Notes: generated from the sequence alone by a model not told the origin. A stretch of DNA of 64,000 nt from Listeria kieliensis (GCF_003369925.1 NZ_LARY01000001.1:1054001-1118000), one strand, 5' to 3'. Shown: positions 9,123-19,680, counted from the first letter of the stretch. Numbers and translations are program-made.

Positions 9123-11018
9123 TTAGTTCGCCTCTAGCTTTCCGAAATACCCAAGCATTTCTTCCAATTTCTGTTCAATCGCTTCCTGCGAGATTCCGTT
9201 TTCCTTTAATAGCAAGTCAACAGAGCCGTGGCTGATAAATTCGTCTGGCAAGCCGATCCGATGAATGAGCACGTCTAAAACGCCTTGTTCTTCCGCAAAC
9301 TCAAGTACACTACTACCAAAACCTCCTGCAAGAACGGCCTCTTCAACCGTTAAAATGGCAAGCTTCCGTTCTAAGAGAGTTTGAAGTAGCTTTTCGTCCA
9401 GCGGTTTTATAAAGCGTGCGTTCACAACCCCTACGCCAAGACCTCGTTTATTTAACGCTTCTGCCGCTAAAAGTGCCATATCAATTGTGGTTCCAAAAGT
9501 TAAAATAACTGCGTTCACTGGTTCAATTAGTGTTTCCCAACTACCAATTGGAAGGCTGGCTTTATCCTTCACGATTACAGCACCAGATCCTGAACCACGC
9601 GGGTAGCGTAAAGCAAATGGTCCTGAAAAAGCGTGTGCAGTTTGAATCAAGTGATACGCTTCATTTTCATCTTTTGGCATCGCGATCACCATATTAGGGA
9701 TGCTGCGTAAGAAAGCAATATCAAAAACCCCTTGATGCGTTTCCCCATCCCCGCCAACAAGTCCAGCTCGATCAATTCCAATCAAAACACTTAAATTTTG
9801 ACGTGCGACATCATGAACGACTTGATCGTAGCCACGTTGTAAGAAAGTAGAATAAATTGCTAAAAATGGTTTAAGCCCATCTGCAGCAACTCCAGCAGCA
9901 AGTGTTACAGCATGTTGTTCCGCGATTCCGACATCAAAAAAGCGATCTGGAAATGTCTTTGCAAATTTTTCAAGCTTAGAGCCAACCGGCATCGCAGGTG
10001 TAATGGCAACGATTCGTTCGTCTTCTTTCGCAAGTTCTAAAATGGTATCACTGATCACTTCGCTCCAAGGAGCAGCTGCAAGAACAGGTTTAATAAAATC
10101 ACCTGTTTCAATTTTATATGGGCCTGTCCCGTGCCAAACCCCGCTTTTATCCGTCTCAGCAGGCGCATAACCTTTCCCTTTTTTCGTCACAACATGAATC
10201 AGCGTTGGTCCTTTTACCTTCTTCGAAAACTCAAAGTTCGTGATCAAATCTTGATAATCATGACCATTCACAGGGCCAAGATAGGTAAAACCCATTTCCT
10301 CAAAAAAAGTGCCTTGAACAAGTAAATACTTGATACTGTCTTTAATTCGCTCCGCCGCGTTAGCGATCCGGTCCCCAGCTTGCGGAATTCGTTTCATTGC
10401 CCGTTCTACATCTTTCTTGGCGCGCTTAAACTTGCCTGATGTTCGCAATTTCCCAAGCATATTGTGCATCGCCCCAACATTCGGTGCAATCGACATATTA
10501 TTATCATTTAAAATTACAATGACTTCTTTTCCCATGTCTCCAATATGGTTAAGCGCTTCAAGGGCCATTCCACCTGTTAAAGCACCATCCCCGATAATTG
10601 GAAGCACATGATAATCTTCATGTTTAATATCACGTGCAATCGCCATCCCAGCCGCTGCTGAAAGCGAAGTCGAACTGTGCCCCGTTTCAAAGACATCATG
10701 CTCGGATTCTTTTCTTTTCGGAAACCCATCTAGTCCGCCGTGCTGGCGAAGTGTATCAAAACGGTCTGCCCTGCCTGTCAGTATTTTATGAACATATGAC
10801 TGATGTCCAACGTCAAAAATGAATTTATCACGCGGACTTGAAAAAGAATGATGCAAAGCAATTGTTAATTCAACGACTCCAAGATTCGGTCCAATATGGC
10901 CGCCCGTAACAGAAGTTGATTCTATTAAAAATTTACGTATTTCTGCCGAAAGTTCTTCCATTTCTGGAATCGTCATCTTCTTCAAAAAGGCAGGATCCTT
11001 AATTTTTAAAAGATCCAA
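9123..11018 (-). CDS. dxs: 1-deoxy-D-xylulose-5-phosphate synthase
   Basis: 631 residues with the three-domain transketolase layout. The thiamine-diphosphate motif is [14 protein letters not shown] (about 144-157). The middle domain has [13 protein letters not shown] and [15 protein letters not shown], and [15 protein letters not shown] follows. It condenses pyruvate with glyceraldehyde-3-phosphate, the first step of the non-mevalonate isoprenoid pathway; ispA and dxr are in the same window. The start is TTG at 11018 with only a weak ribosome site, which suggests modest translation. Confidence 0.95.
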   Translation of the reverse strand: MDLLKIKDPAFLKKMTIPEMEELSAEIRKFLIESTSVTGGHIGPNLGVVELTIALHHSFSSPRDKFIFDVGHQSYVHKILTGRADRFDTLRQHGGLDGFPKRKESEHDVFETGHSSTSLSAAAGMAIARDIKHEDYHVLPIIGDGALTGGMALEALNHIGDMGKEVIVILNDNNMSIAPNVGAMHNMLGKLRTSGKFKRAKKDVERAMKRIPQAGDRIANAAERIKDSIKYLLVQGTFFEEMGFTYLGPVNGHDYQDLITNFEFSKKVKGPTLIHVVTKKGKGYAPAETDKSGVWHGTGPYKIETGDFIKPVLAAAPWSEVISDTILELAKEDERIVAITPAMPVGSKLEKFAKTFPDRFFDVGIAEQHAVTLAAGVAADGLKPFLAIYSTFLQRGYDQVVHDVARQNLSVLIGIDRAGLVGGDGETHQGVFDIAFLRSIPNMVIAMPKDENEAYHLIQTAHAFSGPFALRYPRGSGSGAVIVKDKASLPIGSWETLIEPVNAVILTFGTTIDMALLAAEALNKRGLGVGVVNARFIKPLDEKLLQTLLERKLAILTVEEAVLAGGFGSSVLEFAEEQGVLDVLIHRIGLPDEFISHGSVDLLLKENGISQEAIEQKLEEMLGYFGKLEAN

Positions 11019-11059
11019 TCCAAACCACTCACTTTCGCTCCAAATTAATCATTGTAAGA

Positions 11060-11083
11060 AAAAATGCCCCAAAATAGGGCTTT
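11060..11083 (-). terminator. Weak terminator-like hairpin in front of dxs
   Basis: On the minus strand GCCC, a 7-base loop and GGGC are followed by ATTTTTTC. It lies about 40 bases before the dxs start and downstream of cspL. With only a 4-bp core stem it may be a second cspL terminator or a chance structure. Confidence 0.3.
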
Positions 11084-11165
11084 CTCTTCTCTTTCGTTAT
11101 TTACTTCCATCATTATATCATTTCTAAAGCTTTTCCACCAAGAAAATCCAAAAATTCTTTACAAA

Positions 11166-11199
11166 CAAAAAAGACAACCCTGTTTTAAACAGGATTGCC
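11166..11199 (-). terminator. cspL terminator
   Basis: On the minus strand GGCAATCCTG pairs with CAGGGTTGTC (two G-U pairs) across a 7-base loop and is followed by TTTTTTG. It starts about 20 bases after the cspL stop codon. Confidence 0.85.
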
Positions 11200-11219
11200 T
11201 TCGAATTGTACGATTAAGC

Positions 11220-11420
11220 TTACGCTTTGTTAACGTTCGCTGCTTGTGGTCCACGCGAACCTTCTTCGATATCGAAAGTCACTGCTTGACCTTCTTCAAG
11301 AGTTTTGAATCCGTCACCTTGAATAGCAGTGAAATGTACGAATACATCGTCTCCACCTTCACGTTCGATAAATCCAAATCCTTTTTCTGCGTTAAACCAT
11401 TTAACTGTACCTTGTTCCAT
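11220..11420 (-). CDS. cspL: Cold-shock protein (single CSD domain)
   Basis: 66 residues, one complete cold-shock domain with both RNA-binding motifs: KGFGFIE (13-19) and VFVHF (26-30). It binds single-stranded RNA and DNA as a chaperone. In L. monocytogenes a cspL gene sits at this same dxs-ispA junction. AGGAGG lies eight to nine bases before the ATG. The untranslated leader occupies most of the 167 bases up to ispA, as is common for cold-shock genes. Its own terminator makes it a single-gene unit. Confidence 0.95.
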   Translation of the reverse strand: MEQGTVKWFNAEKGFGFIEREGGDDVFVHFTAIQGDGFKTLEEGQAVTFDIEEGSRGPQAANVNKA

Positions 11421-11587
11421 CTTTATTTTCCTCCTCGTGCTCAGTGCACACTTTATTTGTACTATTCTTGCTTAAGGCACGAGACGGAAAAGTTGTTTCA
11501 ACTATCGTATCTTTACCCACAAAAATAATGCCATTTAAGAATAACATGCTTTATTCAGAAAAGCAAATGACTTGACCAAATTAAATG
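11421..11587 (-). promoter_or_regulatory. Promoter and long 5' leader region of cspL
   Basis: This non-coding gap holds the cspL ribosome site and a small GTGC/GCAC hairpin just before it (near 11438-11450). I cannot pick a convincing promoter; TACGAT near 11500 is the best -10 candidate. Temperature-sensitive leader folding is known for cold-shock mRNAs but is not shown by sequence here. Confidence 0.35.
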
Positions 11588-12463
11588 TCAATAGTCACGT
11601 TTTACAATCCAATTTGCAATATCTAGTAACTTCGTTTTCCGAGAATCAAAACCCGAAAGAGCTTGAACAGCTGCCAGATACCGTTCTTCTAGCGCTTCTT
11701 TTGCGCCTTCAAGCGTAAGTAAACTGGGATAGGTGCTTTTTTCTAACAATACATCTGCGCCCGCTTCTTTTCCGAGCAGCTCAGAATCACCTGTAACATC
11801 TAATATGTCATCACAAATTTGGAAAGCAATCCCAATATTTTCAGCAAACTCTTGTAATTTGATGCGTTCGTTTTCTGTAGCGTCACCGATGATACTTCCT
11901 GCGTAGACTGCCGAGGAAAGAAGAGCACCGGTTTTCCGGCGGTGAATCGACTCTAACTCTTCAAGGGAAAGTTTTTGTTTCTCGCCTAAAATGTCTGCTT
12001 GTTGTCCTCCGACCATGCCAAGTGCGCCTGCTTGCTTAGCTAAATCCTGAACAAGTTTCAGACGCTTCGTTTCATCCAGTTCAGGCGCCTCCGCGACTTC
12101 CGAAAAAGCGAGCGTCAAAAGAGCATCTCCTGCGAGAATAGCTGTGGCTTCCCCAAAAACCTTGTGATTAGTAGGTTTCCCGCGCCGCAAATCATCATTA
12201 TCCATCGCTGGTAAATCGTCATGAATCAAGCTATAGGTATGCACCATCTCTAGTGCACTAGCAGCAGGAAGCGCAAGGTGGGCATCTTTCCCAAGCGCTT
12301 CTACTGTTGCAAAAGTCAAAAGTGGACGAACCCGCTTTCCCCCAGCCATTAATGAATACAGCATCGCTTCTTTCAAACGAGATTCAATTCGCTCGTCCAC
12401 AGCTTGTTCTAAGCGTTTTTCAGTCAGCTTCTTATAATGATTTTGAAATTCCTGAAAATCCAA
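11588..12463 (-). CDS. ispA: Farnesyl diphosphate synthase / geranyltranstransferase
   Basis: About 291 residues from a TTG at 12463, four bases after the xseB stop and nine bases after AAGGGG. An in-frame ATG at 12484 would overlap xseB and lacks a ribosome site. The two aspartate-rich motifs of trans-prenyl synthases are clear: DDLPAMDNDDLRRG (about 84-97) and DDILDVTGD (about 225). GGKRVRPLL binds the isopentenyl substrate. It makes the C15 diphosphate used by UppS, encoded about 43 kb away in this window. It is grouped with xseA and xseB, as in other bacilli. Confidence 0.93.
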   Translation of the reverse strand: MDFQEFQNHYKKLTEKRLEQAVDERIESRLKEAMLYSLMAGGKRVRPLLTFATVEALGKDAHLALPAASALEMVHTYSLIHDDLPAMDNDDLRRGKPTNHKVFGEATAILAGDALLTLAFSEVAEAPELDETKRLKLVQDLAKQAGALGMVGGQQADILGEKQKLSLEELESIHRRKTGALLSSAVYAGSIIGDATENERIKLQEFAENIGIAFQICDDILDVTGDSELLGKEAGADVLLEKSTYPSLLTLEGAKEALEERYLAAVQALSGFDSRKTKLLDIANWIVKRDY

Positions 12464-12467
12464 GTGA

Positions 12468-12698
12468 TCATTCCCCTTCCACATCTAAAGGAGCTTCATT
12501 TCCTTCTTCATCAACCACTTTGGCCATTTTATCTTCTGCCGTTTTTAGTTTTGTTTCACAAAGCTTTGCTAGTTCAATACCACGCTGATACATATTCAGT
12601 GACTCTTCGAGTGTCGCCGATCCGCTTTCGAGCGCTGCAACAATTTCTTCTAATTCTTTTAATGCTTCTTCAAATGTCTGCTCCTTTTTCGTTGCCAA
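12468..12698 (-). CDS. xseB: Exodeoxyribonuclease VII small subunit
   Basis: 76 residues, the typical size. The conserved core FEEALKELEEIVAALESG followed by LEESLNMYQRG forms the helical hairpin that wraps the large subunit. Several XseB copies join one XseA to make the single-strand exonuclease. Its start lies inside the 3' end of xseA (about 29-base overlap), indicating translational coupling. Confidence 0.95.
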   Translation of the reverse strand: MATKKEQTFEEALKELEEIVAALESGSATLEESLNMYQRGIELAKLCETKLKTAEDKMAKVVDEEGNEAPLDVEGE

Positions 12699-14043
12699 TT
12701 TCCATTTCCTCCTTTGCTGTTACATTCGCTTGAAATTTTCCACCATACATGCGCACCAAAACTTCATCTCCTGGCTCAATTTGATCGAGGTGTTTCACAA
12801 GCTCATCTTGTTTATAAGTTAATCCAAAGCCTCGCTTAAGCAAAGCCAAGGGATTTAAGTATTCAAGGGCTTCTACTTGTCTCACAAAGTTATGACGTTC
12901 ATCTTTGACTTTTACACTAGCAGCCCTTTGCAAACGCCTTTTGAGATCTTTTAGTGTTTGTTCACTTTTTCTCAACTCGTTAGCAGGTGAATGACTTTGC
13001 AACCACCCAGCTAGACGCTCAAACTGGAGTTGTTTTCGTTCAAGCTGTTGTTTCATCGCTTGGTCTAGTTTTAAAGCATCGAAATCAAGGCGTTCCATTT
13101 GTTTTTCAAGTAAACGTTTGGGTCCATAAAATTGAAGTTTATTTTTCGCTCCAAGTAGATCAGCCTGCTTTCGCTCAAACACTAAATTTAAAGAATGTGT
13201 CAACCGATATTTTCGCTCACTAAGTCTTTCAAATAAGTCTGCTGCGTGTGGAACAGCAAGTTCCGCAGCTGCGGTTGGTGTCGCTGCTCGCACATCTGCT
13301 GCAAAATCAGAAAGAGAAAAATCGGTTTCATGTCCAACAGCCGAAATAACGGGAACATCCGAATCATAAACGGAACGAACCACAACTTCTTCATTGAACG
13401 CCCACAGCTCTTCAAGCGAACCGCCTCCACGACCAATGATCATTAAATCAATATCATTTCGTTGATTAATCCGCGCAATGTTTTCTGCTACTTTCCGTGC
13501 AGAGCCCTCCCCTTGAACAAGTGTTGGATAAACAAGCACCTCAACGCTCGGCATTCGCCTGTGGATAGTGGTTAGAATATCTCGAACTGCCGCCCCTGTT
13601 CGACTCGTGACAACAGCGATCTTAGAAGGGAAAGAAGGAAGCACTTTTTTATGCGCCGCATCAAAAAGTCCTTCCTTTTCCAATTTTGCTTTTAACTGTT
13701 CAAACTGCACATAAAGAGCACCAATCCCATCTGGCTCCATGCCTTCAGCATAAAACTGGTATCTTCCAGCTTTTGTAAAAACAGAAATTCGCCCAGTTAA
13801 AAGAATATTCATCCCATCTTCTGGCTTAAAATTTAATTTTTGGACAGATTTTGCAAACATTACGACACGAATCATCGCCGCTTCATCTTTTAACGTGAAA
13901 TAAAGATGACCACTTGCCGGCATTTTTAAATTTGAAATTTCACCTTTCACAAAAACTTGCTTTAAATAAGGATCCGCTTCAAACTTACGCTCAATATATT
14001 TAGTCAACGCCTCAACTGTTAAGTACTTTTCTTGCAAAATCAT
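12670..14043 (-). CDS. xseA: Exodeoxyribonuclease VII large subunit
   Basis: About 457 residues. An N-terminal OB fold (about 5-100, with VKGEISNLKMPASGHLYFTLKD) is followed by the catalytic domain (SRTGAAVRDI, GRGGGSLEELWAFN, SAVGHETDFSLSDFAADVRA) and a coiled-coil C-terminus. It degrades single-stranded DNA from both ends. The start is uncertain: GTG 14046, ATG 14043 and TTG 14037 are in frame, and the GGAAG ribosome site fits the TTG best. It follows folD by about 10 bases. Confidence 0.93.
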   Translation of the reverse strand: MILQEKYLTVEALTKYIERKFEADPYLKQVFVKGEISNLKMPASGHLYFTLKDEAAMIRVVMFAKSVQKLNFKPEDGMNILLTGRISVFTKAGRYQFYAEGMEPDGIGALYVQFEQLKAKLEKEGLFDAAHKKVLPSFPSKIAVVTSRTGAAVRDILTTIHRRMPSVEVLVYPTLVQGEGSARKVAENIARINQRNDIDLMIIGRGGGSLEELWAFNEEVVVRSVYDSDVPVISAVGHETDFSLSDFAADVRAATPTAAAELAVPHAADLFERLSERKYRLTHSLNLVFERKQADLLGAKNKLQFYGPKRLLEKQMERLDFDALKLDQAMKQQLERKQLQFERLAGWLQSHSPANELRKSEQTLKDLKRRLQRAASVKVKDERHNFVRQVEALEYLNPLALLKRGFGLTYKQDELVKHLDQIEPGDEVLVRMYGGKFQANVTAKEEMEIGNEKGADI

Positions 14044-14055
14044 CACTTCCGTCGT

Positions 14056-14913
14056 TTAGCCTTGTTTGGCAAATAAATTTTTTGCAGCGGTTAATGTATT
14101 TTTAAGAAGCATTGTAATCGTCATCGGACCAACGCCACCAGGAACCGGTGTGATAAATCCCGCTTGTTCAAAAACATCTTCGTAATCAACATCCCCGCAA
14201 AGTTTGTTATTTTCATCTCGATCCATACCAACATCAATGACAATCGCTCCTGGTTTTACAAAGTTCTTTTTAACAAATTTCGCCCGTCCAGTTGCAACGA
14301 CTAAAATATCCGCTTCGCTTGCAACTGCTGGCAAATCTTTTGTTCGACTATGTGCAATGGTCACGGTTGCATTTTCTTGAAGCAATAACTGAGCCACTGG
14401 TTTCCCAACGATGTTACTTCTTCCAATCACAACCGCACGTTTCCCTTCAATCGTTTCGCCAGTTGATTTAATTAATTCAATGATACCCGCTGGCGTACAA
14501 GGAACAAGGGTTTCTTTCCCGATAAATAAGTTTCCAACATTTAAAGGATGAAAACCATCCACATCTTTTTCTTGACTAATTGCATCAATCACTTTATCTT
14601 CTGAAATATGTTTTGGAAGTGGTAGTTGCACGAGAATTCCATGAATGGAATGATCGTTGTTCAAATCTTCTACCGTTTGAAGTAGTTCAGCTTCACTCAC
14701 TTCTTCTGGTAATTCGATTAAAACGGACTTCATACCCGCCTCTTCCGTTCGCTTTTGCTTATTTCTAACATATGTACGGGATGCTTGATTATCACCGACA
14801 AGCACAACCGCTAGACCGGGTTGCTTCCCTTTTGCCACTAGTTCGCTTACTTCTTTCGTTACGCTTTCTTGAATCTCTTTTGCTAATTTTTTACCGTCAA
14901 TTACTTGTGCCAT
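14056..14913 (-). CDS. folD: Methylene-THF dehydrogenase / methenyl-THF cyclohydrolase
   Basis: 285 residues, full length. The catalytic YVRNKQK segment (about 49-55) carries the Tyr and Lys of the cyclohydrolase site. [14 protein letters not shown] (about 163-176) is the NADP-binding signature, and [10 protein letters not shown] lies near the end. It interconverts 5,10-methylene-, methenyl- and formyl-tetrahydrofolate, linking with the glycine cleavage genes and the 5-formyl-THF ligase in this window. AGGGGG precedes the ATG. A 108-base gap to nusB contains an imperfect long hairpin. Confidence 0.95.
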   Translation of the reverse strand: MAQVIDGKKLAKEIQESVTKEVSELVAKGKQPGLAVVLVGDNQASRTYVRNKQKRTEEAGMKSVLIELPEEVSEAELLQTVEDLNNDHSIHGILVQLPLPKHISEDKVIDAISQEKDVDGFHPLNVGNLFIGKETLVPCTPAGIIELIKSTGETIEGKRAVVIGRSNIVGKPVAQLLLQENATVTIAHSRTKDLPAVASEADILVVATGRAKFVKKNFVKPGAIVIDVGMDRDENNKLCGDVDYEDVFEQAGFITPVPGGVGPMTITMLLKNTLTAAKNLFAKQG

Positions 14914-15021
14914 TTCAAATTGCCCCCTTAAAAACTTATGATGAAGTAAGACGAAGAAACCCGAAAGAAAAAAAGATTATTTTCTTCAAATACTTTCGGT
15001 TTCTCGCTTACAGTCAAACCA

Positions 15022-15405
15022 CTAATCGTTTTTCGCAATATTTGCCAGTACACCATTAATAAACTTGCTAGCTTTTTCGTCGCTATATACCTTAGCAATT
15101 TCAATTGATTCATTTAAACTCACGCGATCAGGGACATCATCTAAAAATAACATTTCAAATGTGCCCACTCGCAAAATCGATAAATCGACTTTGTTCAAGC
15201 GATCTAACTTCCAATTATCCAAATGTGCCGTAATTTTTTCATCGAGCTCTTGTTTATGCTCGGTCACTCCAAAAACTAACTTCTCAACATAAGCCTCTTT
15301 TTCCCCGTCCATGATGTTTTCAATGGCTTGTTCAGCAGTCATTTCATTTAGCTCCATCTGAAACAAAGCTTGAAGTGCGCGCTCGCGTGCTTCTCTTCTT
15401 TTCAT
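15022..15405 (-). CDS. nusB: Transcription antitermination factor NusB
   Basis: 127 residues from the ATG at 15405, with AAGGAG seven bases upstream; an in-frame ATG 24 bases earlier has no such site. The N-terminal RREARERALQALFQ is the arginine-rich start that binds boxA RNA, and the all-helical fold ends with SDEKASKFINGVL, conserved in the family. NusB with NusE supports antitermination of rRNA operons. It lies between the asp23-like gene and folD, as in Bacillus. Confidence 0.95.
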   Translation of the reverse strand: MKRREARERALQALFQMELNEMTAEQAIENIMDGEKEAYVEKLVFGVTEHKQELDEKITAHLDNWKLDRLNKVDLSILRVGTFEMLFLDDVPDRVSLNESIEIAKVYSDEKASKFINGVLANIAKND

Positions 15406-15436
15406 TTTCGTACTCCTTTTCTCTTTCAAAACTTGC

Positions 15437-15844
15437 TTAGAAGGTTAGATCATCGAGAGAAAACGGTTCCGTCTTTTCAAACTGAACGCCTACAACATGA
15501 ACATTGACTTCAAGAACGTGAAGTCCAGTCATATTAAAAATTGCGCTGCGAACAGCATCTTGAACATTTTCAGCCACAAGTGGAATACTTGCACCAAACA
15601 AAACCGTACAATAGAGATCAACTAAAATACCATCGTCTACTAGATCAATTTTTACGCCCTTCCGGTAATTCACAGCACCACCAAAGCGCTCACGCATTTC
15701 AGTAGCAAATCCTCCCTGCATGGAAGCCACTTGTTCCACTTCGCTAGCAGCAAGTCCAGCAATCACGCCGATCACTTCAGGAGCAATTTCAATTTTACCA
15801 AGGGGTTCATCTTGCCCTTTTCTAAGATCTCTTGTATAGGCCAT
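15437..15844 (-). CDS. Asp23/Gls24 family protein (YqhY-like)
   Basis: 135 residues of the Asp23/Gls24 family. Visible blocks are GKIEIAPEVIGVIAGLAASEVEQV (start), VDLYCTVLFGASIPLVAENVQ (middle) and VLEVNVHVVGVQF (end). In Bacillus the orthologue yqhY follows accB-accC and has been tied to control of acetyl-CoA carboxylase; here it directly follows accC with a 2-base gap. No catalytic motif is seen. The family name (alkaline shock protein) comes from a staphylococcal relative and should not be read as function. Confidence 0.88.
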   Translation of the reverse strand: MAYTRDLRKGQDEPLGKIEIAPEVIGVIAGLAASEVEQVASMQGGFATEMRERFGGAVNYRKGVKIDLVDDGILVDLYCTVLFGASIPLVAENVQDAVRSAIFNMTGLHVLEVNVHVVGVQFEKTEPFSLDDLTF

Positions 15845-15846
15845 GA

Positions 15847-17211
15847 TTAGTCCTCCTCGCTTTTATTCATAACGTCATTTTGTTCAAGGAACTTCGTATT
15901 GAAATCTCCTGAACGAAATGCTTCCGTTTCTAAAACATTCAAATGGAACGGGATCGTTGATGGAATACCATCAATTGCGAATTCACTTAAAGCACGTTCC
16001 ATTTTAGCAATCACTTCTTCTCGTGTATCCGCATGACAGATCAGTTTAGCAATCATGGAATCATAGAAAGGCGGGATTTTGTAATTAGGATAAGCCGCTG
16101 AATCAATCCGAACGCCATTCCCACCTGGTGGTAAATAAAAAGTAATTTCACCCGGTGCCGGCATAAAATTCCGCGCTGGATTTTCAGCATTGATCCGGCA
16201 CTCCATTGCCCAACCGTTCATTTTAATATCTTGTTGCTTCACGGAAAGCTCTTTTCCTGAAGCTACAAGAAATTGTTCTTTCACAAGGTCCACACCCGTA
16301 ACAAGTTCCGTCACCGGATGTTCCACTTGAATTCGCGTGTTCATTTCCATAAAGTAAAACGATTTTTGCTTTGGTTCGTAGATAAACTCAATTGTTCCAG
16401 CTCCAGAATAATTTACCGCTTTCGCTGCTTTGACTGCCGCTTTCCCCATTTTCTGACGCATTTTCTCGTCAAGAGCAGGAGATGGGCTTTCTTCAATTAA
16501 TTTTTGCAAGCGTCGCTGAATCGTGCAGTCTCGCTCGCCCAAATGGATAACATTTCCATGATTGTCAGCCATCACTTGGATTTCAACATGACGAAAATCT
16601 TCAATGTATTTTTCAATATAAACGCCGGGATCTCCAAACGCTGCTTCTGCTTCTTGTTGCGTTGTTTGGATACCGCTTATTAATTTCTCTTCATCTTCGG
16701 CAATCCGAATGCCTTTTCCGCCGCCGCCTGCTGTTGCTTTAATAATAACTGGGTAACCAATTTTGGCTGCAATTTTCTTTCCTTCTTCAGCACCAGAAAC
16801 AATCCCGTGGGAACCTGGGACAACAGGAACACCAGCTTTACGCATCGTTTCACGCGCCACATCTTTTGTCCCCATTTGAGAAATTGCTTCTGCACTTGGA
16901 CCGATGAAAGTAATATTACAATCTGCGCAAAGATCAGCAAAATCCGCGTTTTCAGCTAAGAAGCCATAGCCAGGATGAATCGCATCACAGTTTGTCAAAA
17001 CAGCAACACTGATAATATTCGACATATTTAAGTAACTATCTTTGGACGCTGCAGGCCCAACGCAGTAAGCTTCATCCGCAAGCTGACTATGTAAAGCATC
17101 GCGATCCGGCTCTGAATAAATCGCTACCGTTTCGATTCCGAGTTCTTTTGCCGCACGAATAATCCGAACAGCGATTTCACCCCGATTTGCTACTAAAACT
17201 TTTTTAATCAT
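15847..17211 (-). CDS. accC: Acetyl-CoA carboxylase, biotin carboxylase subunit
   Basis: 454 residues, full length. It has an N-terminal biotin-carboxylase domain ([15 protein letters not shown], 3-17), an ATP-grasp domain with the glycine-rich loop [14 protein letters not shown] (about 159-172), catalytic [15 protein letters not shown] (about 288-302) and the C-terminal domain. It carboxylates the biotin on AccB at the expense of ATP, the first committed step of fatty-acid synthesis. It pairs with accB 13 bases upstream; accA and accD are not in the window. Confidence 0.97.
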   Translation of the reverse strand: MIKKVLVANRGEIAVRIIRAAKELGIETVAIYSEPDRDALHSQLADEAYCVGPAASKDSYLNMSNIISVAVLTNCDAIHPGYGFLAENADFADLCADCNITFIGPSAEAISQMGTKDVARETMRKAGVPVVPGSHGIVSGAEEGKKIAAKIGYPVIIKATAGGGGKGIRIAEDEEKLISGIQTTQQEAEAAFGDPGVYIEKYIEDFRHVEIQVMADNHGNVIHLGERDCTIQRRLQKLIEESPSPALDEKMRQKMGKAAVKAAKAVNYSGAGTIEFIYEPKQKSFYFMEMNTRIQVEHPVTELVTGVDLVKEQFLVASGKELSVKQQDIKMNGWAMECRINAENPARNFMPAPGEITFYLPPGGNGVRIDSAAYPNYKIPPFYDSMIAKLICHADTREEVIAKMERALSEFAIDGIPSTIPFHLNVLETEAFRSGDFNTKFLEQNDVMNKSEED

Positions 17212-17224
17212 ATCGAAGAACCCC

Positions 17225-17710
17225 TTACTGTTTTCTTACTTTAAAGAGCGGTTGGCCATATTCAACTAGCTCCCCATTTGAAACAAGAATTTCTGCAATT
17301 TCTCCGTTTACATCTGCTGTAATGTCATTGAACAGCTTCATCGCTTCGACAACGCAGACCACTGTGCTTGCTGAAACTTTAGAACCCACTTGTACGTAAG
17401 GAGCATCATCTGGGCTACCAGCCGCATAAAAAGTTCCAACCATTGGAGACGTGATCACTTCAAGATCAGCTTCACTTGTACTTTCTGCTGCACTTGTTTG
17501 AACAGGAGCAGCTGCAGCAGTTTCCGTTACTTGACTTGCTGCTTCTACTGCTGGCACCGCAACCGGGCTTTGTTTTTGCGGAATAACTGTGACAGCCCCA
17601 CTATTTTTTTGTAAATGAATTTTTGTATCGTCAACTTCTAGTTTAAGTTCATCCAAATTGGATTCATCAATCAGCTGAATTAGCTGTTTAATTTCATCAA
17701 AAGATAGCAT
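17225..17710 (-). CDS. accB: Biotin carboxyl carrier protein of acetyl-CoA carboxylase
   Basis: 161 residues. An N-terminal helical region (1-35) is followed by an Ala/Thr/Pro-rich flexible linker (about 45-82) and a biotinyl domain. The biotinylation site is K125 in [10 protein letters not shown]. The thumb sequence and [16 protein letters not shown] are present as in other acetyl-CoA carboxylase carriers. It carries the carboxy group between AccC and the AccAD transferase. An out-of-frame ATG five bases before the start could slightly affect initiation. Confidence 0.96.
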   Translation of the reverse strand: MLSFDEIKQLIQLIDESNLDELKLEVDDTKIHLQKNSGAVTVIPQKQSPVAVPAVEAASQVTETAAAAPVQTSAAESTSEADLEVITSPMVGTFYAAGSPDDAPYVQVGSKVSASTVVCVVEAMKLFNDITADVNGEIAEILVSNGELVEYGQPLFKVRKQ

Positions 17711-17807
17711 TTCATTCTACACTCCTTAATCCTCTATATAGATTATATATACCACCAACATTGTATCATATTTCATGTTGAAAAAGTATTACTCCGCCTA
17801 AATTTCA

Positions 17808-17837
17808 TCAAAAAAGCACTCGCAAAAAGCAAGTGCT
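17808..17837 (-). terminator. efp terminator
   Basis: On the minus strand AGCACTTGC pairs with GCGAGTGCT around a TTTTT loop and runs into TTTTTT. It lies just after the efp stop and separates efp from accB. Confidence 0.85.
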
Positions 17838-17847
17838 CAGGGAAATG

Positions 17848-18405
17848 TTAAGCGCGAGAAACGTAAGTAGCTTCTGTTGTGTTGATCACAAGCGTATCGC
17901 CTTCATTCACGAAAAACGGCACTTGTACAACAAGACCAGTTTCAAGCGTTGCAGGCTTCGAACCACCAGAAGAAGTATCTCCCTTAATGCCAGGTTCTGT
18001 TTCAACGACTTTTAACTCTACCGTATTTGGAAGATCTACGCCGATCGTTTCACCTTGATACATAATCACGTTGATTTCCATATTTTCTTTCAAAAATTTA
18101 AGTTCATATTCAATTTGCGAACTTGGTAATTCAATTTGCTCATAATTTTCATTATCCATGAAAACATGATTGTCGCCATCTGCGTATAGATATTGCATTT
18201 TGCGGTTATCGATTTGAGCTTTTCCAACTTTCTCGCCACCACGAAATGTTTTTTCTTGAATTGCTCCAGTACGAAGATTGCGGAGTTTCGAGCGAACAAA
18301 CGCAGCGCCCTTACCCGGTTTTACGTGTTGGAAATCCATAACGCGCCAAATGCCGCCATCGACTTCGATCGTAAGCCCCGTTTTAAAATCATTTACTGAA
18401 ATCAT
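17848..18405 (-). CDS. efp: Translation elongation factor P
   Basis: 185 residues with the three beta-barrel domains of EF-P. The modified lysine is K32, in [10 protein letters not shown] at the tip of domain I; in Bacillus this residue bears a 5-aminopentanol group. EF-P rescues ribosomes stalled on polyproline. The C-terminal [17 protein letters not shown] is the family ending. AGGAGG precedes the ATG. It lies about 100 bases after pepQ, a proline-peptide peptidase, a pairing common in Firmicutes. Confidence 0.96.
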   Translation of the reverse strand: MISVNDFKTGLTIEVDGGIWRVMDFQHVKPGKGAAFVRSKLRNLRTGAIQEKTFRGGEKVGKAQIDNRKMQYLYADGDNHVFMDNENYEQIELPSSQIEYELKFLKENMEINVIMYQGETIGVDLPNTVELKVVETEPGIKGDTSSGGSKPATLETGLVVQVPFFVNEGDTLVINTTEATYVSRA

Positions 18406-18507
18406 CTTTTTTCCTCCTGTTAATAAGCCAAGATCTTGGAATCCAAGTTTCGTAAACTATATCCTATTTTATTTAACCATAAAACCGCCAAACTTACAAA
18501 GAAAATT

Positions 18508-19569
18508 TTATAAGATTATCAGTTCTTTTGGCGAATGAATCAAGACTTCATTTCCTGTTTCTGTGATCAAAAGATCGTCTTCAATTCGAACTCCACCAAT
18601 TTCAGGTAAGTAAATACCAGGTTCATCCGTTACGACATTTCCAGGAACAAGTGCCTTTTCACTTTTCATTGAAAGATTAGGTCCTTCATGAATTTCAAGG
18701 CCAATCCCGTGACCAAGTGAGTGTCCAAATGCTTCCCCATAACCAAACGAAGCAATATGGTCTCGCGCAATTTTATCTGCTTCAATTCCTGTTATACCAG
18801 GTTTTAAAGCCTCAATCACTTTTAATTGCGCATCCAGTGTAATTTGATAAATTTCTTTAAGCTTAGGATCCGGTTCACCCATTGCAACCGTACGAGTCAT
18901 ATCGGAGCAGTATCCATTATAGTAACAGCCATAATCCATCGTGACAAAGTCTCCTGCTTCAATGACCTTTTGAGAGGCAACACCATGAGGGAGAGCCGAA
19001 CGAAGTCCACTTGCAACGATCGTATCAAAAGAAGAAGACGTCGCACCGTTTCGTCTCATGAAAAACTCTAATTCATTCGAAACTTCAATTTCTTTCATGC
19101 CAACTTTCATAAATTTAATAATATGACTAAAAGCAGCATCCGCAATTTCGCAAGCCGTACGAATTTCCTTCAATTCAGCTTCCGTTTTCACTTCACGCAT
19201 CGTTTCAAAAAAGCCTTGAATCGGCGCAAGCTCTGCTTCAAAAGTTTGTTGCATCAATTTAAATTCAGCAACCGTTACATAACTTTCTTCAAAGTGAAGT
19301 GTTCCTACTCCGTTTTGTTTGAGGAGTTCATTTACAGTTTCAAAAATCGGTCCAGTATGTTTCACAATTTCATACCCAATCGCTTGCTTCGCTGCTTGTT
19401 CCGTATATCTAAAATCTGTTATAAAATAAGCCTTATCAGGTAAAAGGAGCGCGACTCCACTTGTTCCCGTAAAACCAGAAACATAACGACGATTGTATTC
19501 ACTCGTTACAAGAACCGCTTGATAGTTTGCCTTTTGCAACGAATCTTGAATTTTCGATAATTTGTTCAT
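18508..19569 (-). CDS. M24B metallopeptidase (Xaa-Pro aminopeptidase/dipeptidase, YqhT-like)
   Basis: 353 residues. An N-terminal creatinase-like domain (about 1-130) precedes a pita-bread catalytic domain. The metal ligands are visible: MDYGCYYNGYCSDMTRT (two Asp, near 219-235), GHSLGHGIGLEIHEGP (His, near 293-308), DEPGIYLPEIGG and RIEDD (two Glu). It would remove N-terminal residues before proline or split Xaa-Pro dipeptides. Its exact specificity cannot be read from sequence; pepQ is a common name for this gene. It is transcribed divergently from the yqhQ-like gene. Confidence 0.9.
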   Translation of the reverse strand: MNKLSKIQDSLQKANYQAVLVTSEYNRRYVSGFTGTSGVALLLPDKAYFITDFRYTEQAAKQAIGYEIVKHTGPIFETVNELLKQNGVGTLHFEESYVTVAEFKLMQQTFEAELAPIQGFFETMREVKTEAELKEIRTACEIADAAFSHIIKFMKVGMKEIEVSNELEFFMRRNGATSSSFDTIVASGLRSALPHGVASQKVIEAGDFVTMDYGCYYNGYCSDMTRTVAMGEPDPKLKEIYQITLDAQLKVIEALKPGITGIEADKIARDHIASFGYGEAFGHSLGHGIGLEIHEGPNLSMKSEKALVPGNVVTDEPGIYLPEIGGVRIEDDLLITETGNEVLIHSPKELIIL

Positions 19570-19680
19570 GTTCTTTCCTCCCTAGCTTTTTCATTCTTCT
19601 GCTATTGTAGCATAAAATCGCGCTTCGTAATATGATTTCGCGCTCAAACCCGCTCCGTTTCTAGCTTGTCCTATTAGAAA

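Noticed and set aside
11064..11528. A 154-codon plus-strand frame across cspL and its leader
   Set aside because: It runs antisense through the cold-shock gene and its terminator, with no start signal or homologous look.
14914..15021. Imperfect long hairpin between folD and nusB
   Set aside because: GAAACC/GGTTTC arms with a bulge and a large loop, no T-run; too weak to call a terminator or leader element.
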